A stretch of 18,852 nt of DNA. Source: Pseudomonadota bacterium. GTDB taxonomy: Bacteria; Pseudomonadota; Gammaproteobacteria; Acidiferrobacterales; Acidiferrobacteraceae. The position numbers and the translations under genes were made by a program. The notes below the pieces were generated by a model, which was given only the letters and a program-made list of their open reading frames with translations, had not been told where the DNA came from and did no database searches. Below are positions 7,848 through 14,539 of this stretch, one piece after another; positions within the stretch are counted from its first letter, which is position 1; each line of letters begins with the position of its first letter. Location: NCBI GenBank assembly GCA_021795255.1, contig JAJYPQ010000031.1, forward strand, positions 1 through 18,852, in the 5' to 3' direction.

Positions 7848-8513
7848 TCACCCCGCCCTTCCCTGCCGCATGCGCGCCGCAGACAGCACAGAAAGCCTGC
7901 GCATGAGCGCGGCCAACCGTGAGGCCTTAGGCACACCGGCCAGGATTCCTATATGTCGCCCATCACGGTAGAGTAACGTGGGCACAAGTGAATCGAGTCG
8001 CGTAAGCCGGCGCGTATTACGATAGATCGCGTGCCGCAGGGCCGGCGGCACGCGATAGAGCGGCAAAATTCCTCCCGAGCGCCGCGCAATATTGAAGTGC
8101 CGTTCGTCGAAGGCCAGCGCCTCCAGGGGATGAGGGGCGGTCACAATCGCTGCGGCCTTTCCTAGGGTTGACGGGCGCACCAAGGCGAGCGGCACCCAGC
8201 GGATACCGAGCAGACTATGGCGATAGGGTTGCATCCTGATCCACAGGGCATGACAAAAGGGGCAATCCGGATCAAAGAGGATCTGAACCATAACTGGGGC
8301 CCGTGCGGGGCCTTGGCGCACCGCCGGGCTTTTCCGAAAAACGCGCCACGCCGCACGCAGGTAGGCCTGGCCCTGCGGCGTATGTGGCGCATGACGGAAC
8401 AGTTCCGGCAGACGCCACGCACTAGCCACAGCACCGGTCGCGATCCACAGCGTAAGGCACCACGCCGCCGTCCATGGCGCGCCGTGCCGCACCCATGCAG
8501 CCATCACTCCCAT
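7848..8513 (-). CDS. DsbG/DsbC-like periplasmic thioredoxin-fold protein
   Basis: A thiol-disulfide protein of the DsbC/DsbG thioredoxin-fold class. From the ATG at 8513 the product is 221 residues: signal peptide with hydrophobic core AAWCLTLWIATGAVASA, then a strand and active site VQILFDPDCPFCHALW with the CxxC pair at Cys84 and Cys87 (CPFC). A later SLVPTLLYRDGRHIGILAG segment supplies the cis-Pro (VPT) and last strands. This is the fold order expected for the family. The frame stays open to an ATG at 8609, but that extension is polar, has no ribosome site and would bury the signal peptide. It may oxidise or isomerise disulfides in the Cys-containing secreted proteins of the neighbouring tad locus. 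That link is inference. The exact start is uncertain. Confidence 0.75.
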   Translation of the reverse strand: MGVMAAWVRHGAPWTAAWCLTLWIATGAVASAWRLPELFRHAPHTPQGQAYLRAAWRVFRKSPAVRQGPARAPVMVQILFDPDCPFCHALWIRMQPYRHSLLGIRWVPLALVRPSTLGKAAAIVTAPHPLEALAFDERHFNIARRSGGILPLYRVPPALRHAIYRNTRRLTRLDSLVPTLLYRDGRHIGILAGVPKASRLAALMRRLSVLSAARMRQGRAG

Positions 8514-8646
8514 GTCTTTGTGTTCCACGCCTGACTGCTCGGTCTTGCGCACGACAAAAACATGTGCCGGACTGACCGGCGCCCGGCTTTTCTCAGAGCG
8601 CATGAACATGGGCGGCCGCGCCTAGGGCATCTCCGCGTGCCCATTT

Positions 8647-9255
8647 TTATGGGACCTCGCCCGCTTTTTTCAGGGCTTTCAGCGTGGCCTGCTCGCGATT
8701 GATCGCGGCCTGCAGCTTCGCGTCCTCGGCATTAATCTTCTGCAGGGTCGGCGATACCATCACGGGTGCCGGCAAAACGGCCGGACAGCTTGCGCCTATC
8801 CAATGGCCATGCAGCACCTCACGTATCGTGGACCCTCGTCCATCGACGAGATCTTCGCGGGTCCACCCTCCCTGCATGACATACATGGACCCTTTTGCGT
8901 GGAATTGATACCAGCCGTGATCCATGATCACGGCCGAACCCTGACGCATCCGGTCGTGCCACGTCACCTTCGTCCCCAACGCGGTATGGGTGACGTGAAT
9001 CTCCATGGGACCGGAAAGCGGCATATGCGGCCCAAGTGTCGCGATCGTGTGGGCGCCGCGGCTGAAGTGACGCAGGCACGTCGGACCTCGGCTGGTCGCC
9101 CGAATGGCCCCCATGGAGACACTCGTCACCATCCACAATCCAGGACGAAAGCCATGGGCCGCCACCGCCAGCGGCGAGACCCCGAGCATCACGAGCGCAA
9201 GGCCGCCCCTTCGGGTCACACGGGGAATCTTATAGGGTGTCATACGCTTAATCAT
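8647..9255 (-). CDS. DUF3617-like secreted protein with C-terminal coiled coil
   Basis: A 202-residue exported protein. After a basic start and signal peptide (GGLALVMLGVSPLAVAAHG) comes FRPGLWMVTS, the typical PGxWxVT opening of DUF3617 proteins; Cys60 and Cys157 are present and the domain ends in GHWIGASC, matching the family RWxGxDC close. Residues about 172-200 form a short charged helix (INAEDAKLQAAINREQATLK), likely a coiled coil. Function of the family is unknown. The start ATG overlaps the TGA of the TPR lipoprotein gene (ATGA) and has AAGGA about seven bases before it, so it belongs to the tad motor transcript. The family call is by eye and rests on the two end motifs. Confidence 0.7.
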   Translation of the reverse strand: MIKRMTPYKIPRVTRRGGLALVMLGVSPLAVAAHGFRPGLWMVTSVSMGAIRATSRGPTCLRHFSRGAHTIATLGPHMPLSGPMEIHVTHTALGTKVTWHDRMRQGSAVIMDHGWYQFHAKGSMYVMQGGWTREDLVDGRGSTIREVLHGHWIGASCPAVLPAPVMVSPTLQKINAEDAKLQAAINREQATLKALKKAGEVP

Positions 9256-9785
9256 GAGGGGTCCTTCCCGCGACGAATAATGGAAACAACCGGGGGCGAC
9301 CTGCGCCCCGTCACGGACTTGGTGCTCTGCCCGAGCCCGCGGGCCGCAAGCAGCGCCGCAATCCCATGCCGCAAAGCCCGCGCACGCGCGCCAAGGTCCG
9401 TTTCGCTTTTTGGCCTTCTTCCGATGTTCGACAATATCGCATATGCCTCTTGAAGACGAACGCGCGCGAGGTTGTAGCGCACCATCATCAGATTGGGTCG
9501 CAAGGCAAGGGCGCGGGTATAGGCCTTCGCCGCCGCCTGGGTGTCCTTGAGAAGCGCCTCGCAATTACCAAGGCGCGCCCAGAAAAGCGCATTGCGAGGC
9601 GCCGCGTGAACAAGGTCTGCGTAGCGACGTGCCGCGACCCGTAGCCGGGCGTCGTGATAGGCCTGGGCCGCGCGCCGCTCTGACCATAGCAAGCGCGGTG
9701 GACTGCAGGCACTGAGCAAGAGATAGGCTGCGGCTACGCCCGCCCGCCTCGCTCCAGCGACAGCGGCCGCTCTTTGCCCACTCAC
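9252..9785 (-). CDS. tadD: TPR lipoprotein, TadD-like
   Basis: A 177-residue lipoprotein. From the GTG at 9785 the signal peptide leads to lipobox LSAC with Cys27. The body has two to three tetratricopeptide repeats: AAQAYHDARLRVAARRYADL, then APRNALFWARLGNCEALLKD and TQAAAKAYTRALALRPN. TadD of Tad systems is a TPR lipoprotein thought to help assemble the outer-membrane part of the pilus, as PilF/PilW do for type IVa pili. This one fits by type and place. GTG 9785 is preferred over the upstream TTG at 9797: GGAG lies seven bases before it and it overlaps the DUF192 stop as GTGA. The C-terminus is Arg/Ser-rich. The subunit role is inferred. Confidence 0.72.
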   Translation of the reverse strand: MSGQRAAAVAGARRAGVAAAYLLLSACSPPRLLWSERRAAQAYHDARLRVAARRYADLVHAAPRNALFWARLGNCEALLKDTQAAAKAYTRALALRPNLMMVRYNLARVRLQEAYAILSNIGRRPKSETDLGARARALRHGIAALLAARGLGQSTKSVTGRRSPPVVSIIRRGKDPS

Positions 9786-10126
9786 GAGTCGCTCCAAACC
9801 AGCTGCTCACCCACTTTAAGCCTGTGACGGTGGATTGCGCCCGCCACCCATTCGAGCGTGGCATAAGCATTCTTTTCGCGCACCCATCGCCATGGCGCCA
9901 TATGCGCATAAAGAGCGGTGATCACGCCCTGGCGGTCAACAAAGACCACATCGATCCCAAAACGCATACCGAAAGTGTGAATGGCCCTGCAGGGAATGAG
10001 CAGCAGCGCCTGGTCTTGTGCCCATATCTTGCGGCCCACCAGCCCCAGGCCGCGGCTCCATGGTCCATCCGCAACCTTTACCGGCCCAAGCGCTTGGAAA
10101 CCGCGCCGCAAGACCGCCGTTTTCAT
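9782..10126 (-). CDS. DUF192 family protein
   Basis: A 114-residue single-domain protein. It carries the DUF192 signature PCRAIHTFGMRFGIDVVFVD followed by RQGVITA, and ends with EWVAGAIHRHRLKVGEQL, close to the family consensus over its whole length. There is no signal peptide, unlike many family members. DUF192 genes often occur inside tad loci, but their function is not established. The ATG at 10126 overlaps the tadC stop (ATGA) and its own stop overlaps the next GTG, so it is tightly embedded in the operon. Confidence 0.88.
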   Translation of the reverse strand: MKTAVLRRGFQALGPVKVADGPWSRGLGLVGRKIWAQDQALLLIPCRAIHTFGMRFGIDVVFVDRQGVITALYAHMAPWRWVREKNAYATLEWVAGAIHRHRLKVGEQLVWSDS

Positions 10127-11013
10127 ATCGCCCCCGAATGGAGAAACATCATCGCGATGGGAAACGCAATCACGAGAAAAGTGGTCGGAAATATGAAGAT
10201 CACAAGCGGAGCAATCAACTTCACGGGGGCTTCCATAGCCGCCTTTTCGGCCCGCTGGAACCGTTCCATGCGGCTACGTTCCGCCTGGGCCCGCAATACC
10301 CGGCCGAGCACCGCGCCGGTGCGCTCCGCCTGGTTGACGGCCGAAACGAAAGCCGCTATCTCCGGTAGATCGAGCCGCTCGTCCATGCGTTTGAGTGCCT
10401 GCGCGCGCGGCAAACCCGCCTTCACATCGCGCAACACCAGCTGAAACTCGCGCTGCATCGGTCCCTGGGGGCCCTTGTCCACCGCCTGTCCCAGGGCGCC
10501 CGCGAAATTGAGACCGGCCTCGACGGCGAGCGTCACATAATCGAGATAGACAGGCAGCAACCGCCCGATCTCGCGATTGCGCCGTTGCCGGCGCTCGCGC
10601 AGCCAAAGCGTCGGCAACAGACTGCCAAGGACCGTCAGCGCGCAGGCCGGCCCCCAGACCTCGGCGTGCAGAATATGCGCCGACCAAAGCGCCAGAAGGC
10701 CCATGATCATGCCTGCCAACACGCGTAGCGCCAGATAGTCCTCCGCGCTCACAAGGTAAGTCGCACCGGCCCGCAGCAGGCGCTTGTGGGTGGGTTCCAG
10801 CCAGGACGTCGGCAACCGCGCGGTCACTACGTAAGCCACCAGTCGCACAAGCGGCCATATGGGCCGCGCGCGGGGCGCTAGCGGATCGAGATAGGTGCGA
10901 TCCTCAACGGGAACCTCGCGCCACAAAGCGGCCAATCCAAGCGCAAAAAGGCCCGCGGACAGCGCGCCCCCCGCACTCATCAGAATCACTGCCATACTCG
11001 CTTGCCCGCTCAT
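10123..11013 (-). CDS. tadC: TadC, inner-membrane platform protein of the Tad pilus
   Basis: TadC is one of two GspF-type platform proteins that couple the TadA ATPase to pilin assembly. The product (296 residues from ATG 11013) has an N-terminal helix, a T2SSF domain with LPVYLDYVTLAVEAGLNFAG and SAVNQAERTGAVLGRVLRAQA, and a hydrophobic C-terminal helix (APLVIFIFPTTFLVIAFPIA) with the FPTTF sequence common in TadC. A TTG at 11040 would overlap tadB by 20 bases; ATG 11013 has AGG six bases upstream and leaves a seven-base gap, so it is preferred. It sits between tadB and the DUF192 gene. Confidence 0.92.
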   Translation of the reverse strand: MSGQASMAVILMSAGGALSAGLFALGLAALWREVPVEDRTYLDPLAPRARPIWPLVRLVAYVVTARLPTSWLEPTHKRLLRAGATYLVSAEDYLALRVLAGMIMGLLALWSAHILHAEVWGPACALTVLGSLLPTLWLRERRQRRNREIGRLLPVYLDYVTLAVEAGLNFAGALGQAVDKGPQGPMQREFQLVLRDVKAGLPRAQALKRMDERLDLPEIAAFVSAVNQAERTGAVLGRVLRAQAERSRMERFQRAEKAAMEAPVKLIAPLVIFIFPTTFLVIAFPIAMMFLHSGAI

Positions 11014-11020
11014 CGATGAC

Positions 11021-11863
11021 CTATATCTCGATTGTGACAATTTTCCGGATAAACACGTAACCTAGAACCTCCATAATGGCCACTATGGCGAGAACCACCC
11101 AGCCAATCAGGCTGTGGAATAAAAGCGCCATGGGCTTAGGTTCCATGGCCCGGAGAACAAACATCAGCAGTACCGGCAATAGCGTCATGACAAGTCCTTG
11201 AATCTTTCCTTGAGCCGTCAGTGACCGGATCTTGCCCTCGACCTCAGCCTTGCGTGTCAGTGTGTGCGCCAAAGATTCCAGTATCTCGCTTAGATTGCCG
11301 CCCACCGAGCGCGCGATCCGAAGGCCAGCCGTGAATAGACGAAACTCCTCCACTGGCAGTCGTTTCTCCAAGTGTGCTAAGGCCTCCTCGAAGCTCACAC
11401 CCATCCGCTGCTCGCGCAGCAACAAGGCAAACTCCTGCGCAAGCGGTGGCGGCTGATCCTTGGTAATCACTTCCAGCGCCACGTTGAGACCCGCCCCGGC
11501 ACGCAAGCTTGAGGCCAGCATGCGCAGCGCGTCTGGCATCTGCCGCACGAAGGCGCGCAACCGCCTTTCACGCAAAATACGCACCAGAAATCGCGGAAAG
11601 GCGACAGCGACCCCGGCCCCCACAAAGGCCAGTATGGGGTTTCCGGTGAAAAGCCATAATCCTCCCGGCAATAAAATGAACAACAAGGCGTTTACGACGA
11701 CCAATTGCCGGGGCTCGATAAAAATAAAAAGATCCGTAAGACTGTGCCGGGCCGCGTCCTCGACCCGCGCCTGCTGCCATTTCACTCCACGCAATACGCT
11801 CTCGAGCAGCACATAAAACGCCAACGCCGCCGCAAGGAACGCCAAAATGAGCGCGGTGATCAT
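11021..11863 (-). CDS. tadB: TadB, inner-membrane platform protein of the Tad pilus
   Basis: TadB is the first GspF-type platform protein and probably forms a complex with TadC above TadA. The 280 residues contain an N-terminal helix, two hydrophobic segments at about 55-90, the T2SSF core (FVRQMPDALRMLASSLRAGA; RIARSVGGNLSEILESLAHT) and two C-terminal helices. ATG 11863 is the only plausible start, because the frame meets TGA at 11896-11894 without another start codon. No Shine-Dalgarno stands before it. Translation may instead be handed over from a nine-codon ORF that overlaps it by ATGA. Confidence 0.93.
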   Translation of the reverse strand: MITALILAFLAAALAFYVLLESVLRGVKWQQARVEDAARHSLTDLFIFIEPRQLVVVNALLFILLPGGLWLFTGNPILAFVGAGVAVAFPRFLVRILRERRLRAFVRQMPDALRMLASSLRAGAGLNVALEVITKDQPPPLAQEFALLLREQRMGVSFEEALAHLEKRLPVEEFRLFTAGLRIARSVGGNLSEILESLAHTLTRKAEVEGKIRSLTAQGKIQGLVMTLLPVLLMFVLRAMEPKPMALLFHSLIGWVVLAIVAIMEVLGYVFIRKIVTIEI

Positions 11864-11889
11864 AACGTCATTGTTGTGACAGCGGTCAT
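11860..11889 (-). CDS. Possible nine-codon relay ORF between tadA and tadB
   Basis: The minus strand reads ATG (11889) through MTAVTTMTL to TGA (11862-11860). Its ATG overlaps the tadA stop as ATGA and its TGA overlaps the tadB start as ATGA. A purine-rich GGAGGAG lies about ten bases before it, inside tadA. It could let terminating ribosomes step from tadA to tadB, which has no ribosome site of its own. Chance cannot be excluded for so short a frame. Confidence 0.35.
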   Translation of the reverse strand: MTAVTTMTL

Positions 11890-13517
11890 GAACTCACGAC
11901 TCCTCCGTCGTCCATAAAGATCGATCGGTCCACACTAAGCCCTCTTTCCACCAACTCCTCATAGAATTCCGGCACATGCCCGCTCGCTACAAATCGTCCC
12001 ATGACCCGTCCGTCGGTTCGCACGCCAGCCTGTTGATAACGAAAAATCTCCTGCATCTGAATGGTCTGGTTCTCCATGCCAGTCACCTCGACCACATGCG
12101 TAATCTTTCGGCTTCCATCGCTCAATCGACTCTGCTGGACGATGACGTCGATCGCAGACGAGATCTGTTGGCGGATGGCGGCCACCGGGAGATCCATGCC
12201 CGCCATAAGCACCATGACTTCAAGTCGCGATAAGGCGTCGCGCGGCGTGTTGGCATGGACTGTGGTGAGCGAGCCGTCATGGCCGGTATTCATGGCCTGC
12301 AACATGTCTAGCGCCTCCCCTCCCCGGCATTCCCCTACTACGATCCTGTCGGGGCGCATCCGAAGGCTGTTGCGCACGAGATCACGGATATTTATCTCGC
12401 CCTTGCCTTCGGCGTTGGCCGGTCGTGATTCCAGCGACACAAGATTGGGCTGGAAAAGACGCAGTTCCGCGGCATCCTCGATCGTCACAATCCGCTCATC
12501 GGAAGGGATATGACCCGCCAAAATATTGAGAAGCGTCGTCTTGCCTGAACCCGTGCCCCCCGATATGAGAATACTACGCCTCTGCTCGACTGCCAGCCGC
12601 AAAAACGCGAGCACGCGCTCGTCTGCGGACCCGAAGCGAATAAGGTGCGCGTCCGTCAGGCGTTCCTTGGAAAATTTGCGGATTGTGAGGCTCGGACCCT
12701 TCAGTGCCACCGGGGGGATCACGGCATTAACCCGCGATCCATCCTTAAGTCGTCCGTCCACCATCGGCGACGATTCGTCGATGCGCCGCCCCAAGGGTGC
12801 CACAATCCGCTCGATCACGGATCGCACCGCGTGCTCACTCGAAAATACCACTGGCGAGGACTCCAGGCGGCCATTGCGCTCGATGAAAATTTCATCGAAG
12901 CGGTTGACCATGACCTCGCTCACTGTCGCGTCCTCCAAAAGCCCCTCGATTGGCCCAAGCCCGACGACCTCATTGAGCGCCGCCTCGAGCAACAGTGCGC
13001 GCTCATGGCCGCCCGGCAAGACCTCATCTTCCGCCAGCAGTTCTTCGAGAAGTCCGCGCGTCTTTGCCCGAAGCTCGACATCGCCCATGTGTGCGGTATC
13101 AATACGCCGAAAATCCATGCGTGCAATCAGGCGTTCGTGAAGCGATCGCAGAATGGCAAAATCGATGCGCGGTCCTTCCGCCACCGGGACTTGCGCCACG
13201 GTAACGTCGGGCGTGGTGGCCGCGCGGTCCTCATACACCCGTAGCCGGTAACCCGCAATGCCGATCTCATCTGTGTTCCGCAAGGGCCCATAGGGCCCTC
13301 GCAAGCGCTCTCCGTTCACAACGGTTCCACCGCGCGTCCCCTCGTCGCGCACGAACAATTCGAGCCCTTCCCGGTAGATCGTCGCATGATGCGCCGCCAC
13401 CATCCAGCCCTGCAGGACGATCAGGTTCTCCTCGGACTTACCGACACGGCACTCCGGGGCCAAGCACGGCCACGTCTCGTGTGCCCCACTATTGCTTTCG
13501 ACTCGCACCTGGAACAT
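11886..13517 (-). CDS. tadA: TadA/CpaF secretion ATPase with N-terminal FHA domain
   Basis: TadA (CpaF) is the hexameric motor ATPase of Tad pilus assembly. The 543 residues divide into an FHA domain (about 20-96: RVGKSEENLIVL, AAHHATI, DEGTRGGTVVNGERL) and a full CpaF domain (about 115-530). The latter has Walker A GGTGSGKT at 320-327, Walker B RIVVGE at 391-396 and the histidine box HDGSLTTVHAN at 413-423. In the FHA domain the usual phosphothreonine-contacting Ser-Arg before H is Ala-Ala, so binding may be altered. ATG 13517 has AAGGTGG before it. First gene of the minus arm. The FHA fusion suggests control by Thr phosphorylation or protein docking; that is inference. Confidence 0.95.
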   Translation of the reverse strand: MFQVRVESNSGAHETWPCLAPECRVGKSEENLIVLQGWMVAAHHATIYREGLELFVRDEGTRGGTVVNGERLRGPYGPLRNTDEIGIAGYRLRVYEDRAATTPDVTVAQVPVAEGPRIDFAILRSLHERLIARMDFRRIDTAHMGDVELRAKTRGLLEELLAEDEVLPGGHERALLLEAALNEVVGLGPIEGLLEDATVSEVMVNRFDEIFIERNGRLESSPVVFSSEHAVRSVIERIVAPLGRRIDESSPMVDGRLKDGSRVNAVIPPVALKGPSLTIRKFSKERLTDAHLIRFGSADERVLAFLRLAVEQRRSILISGGTGSGKTTLLNILAGHIPSDERIVTIEDAAELRLFQPNLVSLESRPANAEGKGEINIRDLVRNSLRMRPDRIVVGECRGGEALDMLQAMNTGHDGSLTTVHANTPRDALSRLEVMVLMAGMDLPVAAIRQQISSAIDVIVQQSRLSDGSRKITHVVEVTGMENQTIQMQEIFRYQQAGVRTDGRVMGRFVASGHVPEFYEELVERGLSVDRSIFMDDGGVVSS

Positions 13518-13585
13518 GCGCCACCTTTTTTGCGCGCTCAGCGAAACTTTCGCGCTTTACTTCGTTCAATCACGAATCTCACGGC

Positions 13586-13614
13586 ATTCTGGCCCACCAT
13601 CACCACCTCGTCAA
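13586..13614 (-). promoter_or_regulatory. Possible promoter of the tadA arm
   Basis: On the minus strand TTGACG (13614-13609), a 17-base spacer and CAGAAT (13591-13586) form a plausible sigma70 promoter with a strong -35 and weak -10. It lies about 70 bases before the tadA start, within the 195-base divergent space between the two arms of the tad locus. A second TTGACG at 13636-13641 faces the plus arm, but no good -10 follows it. Confidence 0.4.
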
Positions 13615-13712
13615 TGATTGCGCGAGCGCACAAACTTGACGCTTACATATCCGTGCTGTCAGTCTTTGCGTGGAATCTTTGTGTGAACCCTTATATATGG
13701 AGGTATTGATAG

Positions 13713-14120
13713 ATGCGCGCTATTGGTATGGTAGTGGTGGCGGTAAGCCTGTCGGCCCACGCGGCGGTTTTGGCTCACGGCCGGTGGCGCATTACGGTAC
13801 ATAGCCCGTACCTTAATACGGCCTATGCCGCTTGCTATACGGGATCCCACCCGCCGATGTTGCATCAGCCCGGCCAGACGTGCCATATGGGCTCGTGGAG
13901 CGTCAGAGGGGATGTCGTGCGCGGCCAGGAGACCTGCCGACAAGCCATGCCAAACGGAGAAAACGCGCTTACAACCCTTCGCATGGTATTGATTGTACGG
14001 GCAAATGGAAAAACTTATTCGGGCCGTGTCCGGGCTCAGGTTCATACACCCATGGGCGTATTTGTGAGCCGGGAGACACTTATGGGCCGTTGGATATCTG
14101 CCGATTGCCGACACCATTGA
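13713..14120 (+). CDS. Small secreted DUF3617-like protein
   Basis: A 135-residue exported protein: signal peptide MRAIGMVVVAVSLSAHAAVL then HGRWRITVHSP. It has four cysteines (41, 57, 75, 132), enough for two disulfides, and closes with GRWISADC, the typical RWxGxDC end of DUF3617 proteins. The middle has C-x-MGSWSVRGDVVRGQETC and KTYSGRVRAQVHTP strands, matching the small beta-rich layout of that family. It is the first gene of the plus arm; GGAGGT nine bases before the ATG is a strong ribosome site. A related-looking protein is encoded in the opposite arm at 8647-9255. Function unknown. The family call by eye is moderately sure. Confidence 0.65.
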   Translation: MRAIGMVVVAVSLSAHAAVLAHGRWRITVHSPYLNTAYAACYTGSHPPMLHQPGQTCHMGSWSVRGDVVRGQETCRQAMPNGENALTTLRMVLIVRANGKTYSGRVRAQVHTPMGVFVSRETLMGRWISADCRHH

Positions 14121-14129
14121 CAAATCGCG

Positions 14130-14158
14130 TTGCCTCTTGCGTTTTTGTATGCTCTAAT
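14130..14158 (+). promoter_or_regulatory. Probable promoter of flp
   Basis: TTGCCT at 14130-14135, a 17-base spacer and TCTAAT at 14153-14158, with an extended -10 TG at 14150-14151. It lies just after the stop of the upstream gene and gives a leader of about 70 bases before flp. A separate flp promoter would fit the high demand for the major pilin. Confidence 0.5.
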
Positions 14159-14235
14159 CGGCCCGCAATTGTGGAGGGGCAAACAATACAGTGGCGTAAG
14201 CCCTTGTTTTTATAAAAATAATGGGAGGCATGATT

Positions 14236-14514
14236 ATGCAGAAACCGCATGGAATCATGAAGAATCGGCAACGCGGGCAGGGTATGACGGAATATCTCAT
14301 CATTACCGCCCTGATCGCAGTGGCCGCCATCGCCGTATTTGCGTTCTTCGGGAAGACGATTCGCAGTCAGATCGGGGGCTTGAGCGAAGAGGTGGCAGGG
14401 CAAAGCGCGAGTACTGCGATAACGCAGGCGCAAACGGCGGCCCAGCAGGCACAGAGCCAGGGAAGTAAGACCAAGAACCTGTCCTCGTACACGAACGCGA
14501 GCGCCGGGCAGTAG
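14236..14514 (+). CDS. flp: Flp major pilin, type IVb prepilin
   Basis: The structural subunit of the Tad pilus. The 92-residue prepilin has a short basic leader ending RQRG and the mature start QGMTEYLIITALIAVAAIAV, with Glu5 and Tyr6, the Flp hallmark recognised by the TadV/CpaA prepilin peptidase. The hydrophobic helix is followed by FFGKTIRSQI and a Gln/Ala/Ser-rich tail, so the mature pilin is about 78 residues, slightly longer than typical Flp. ATG 14236 is chosen over 14221 and 14230 because GGGAGG ends seven bases before it. Confidence 0.93.
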   Translation: MQKPHGIMKNRQRGQGMTEYLIITALIAVAAIAVFAFFGKTIRSQIGGLSEEVAGQSASTAITQAQTAAQQAQSQGSKTKNLSSYTNASAGQ

Positions 14515-14539
14515 GCGCACGCGTTAAGGGTACAAGGCC

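Noticed and set aside
7507..7851. 114-codon minus frame coupled by GTGA to the DsbG-like gene
   Set aside because: Overlap by chance is likely; the product is Gly/Cys/Ser-rich without motif or signal, and it runs into the leader of the Sel1 gene.
8639..8653. Small hairpin CCCAT-TTTT-ATGGG at the end of the 8647-9255 gene
   Set aside because: Only five base pairs and no U-run on the transcribed strand, so not a credible terminator.
14117..14153. TTGACA (14117-14122) with TATGCT (14148-14153) as a promoter for flp
   Set aside because: The spacer is 25 bases, too long; the TTGCCT-N17-TCTAAT pair in the same stretch fits better.
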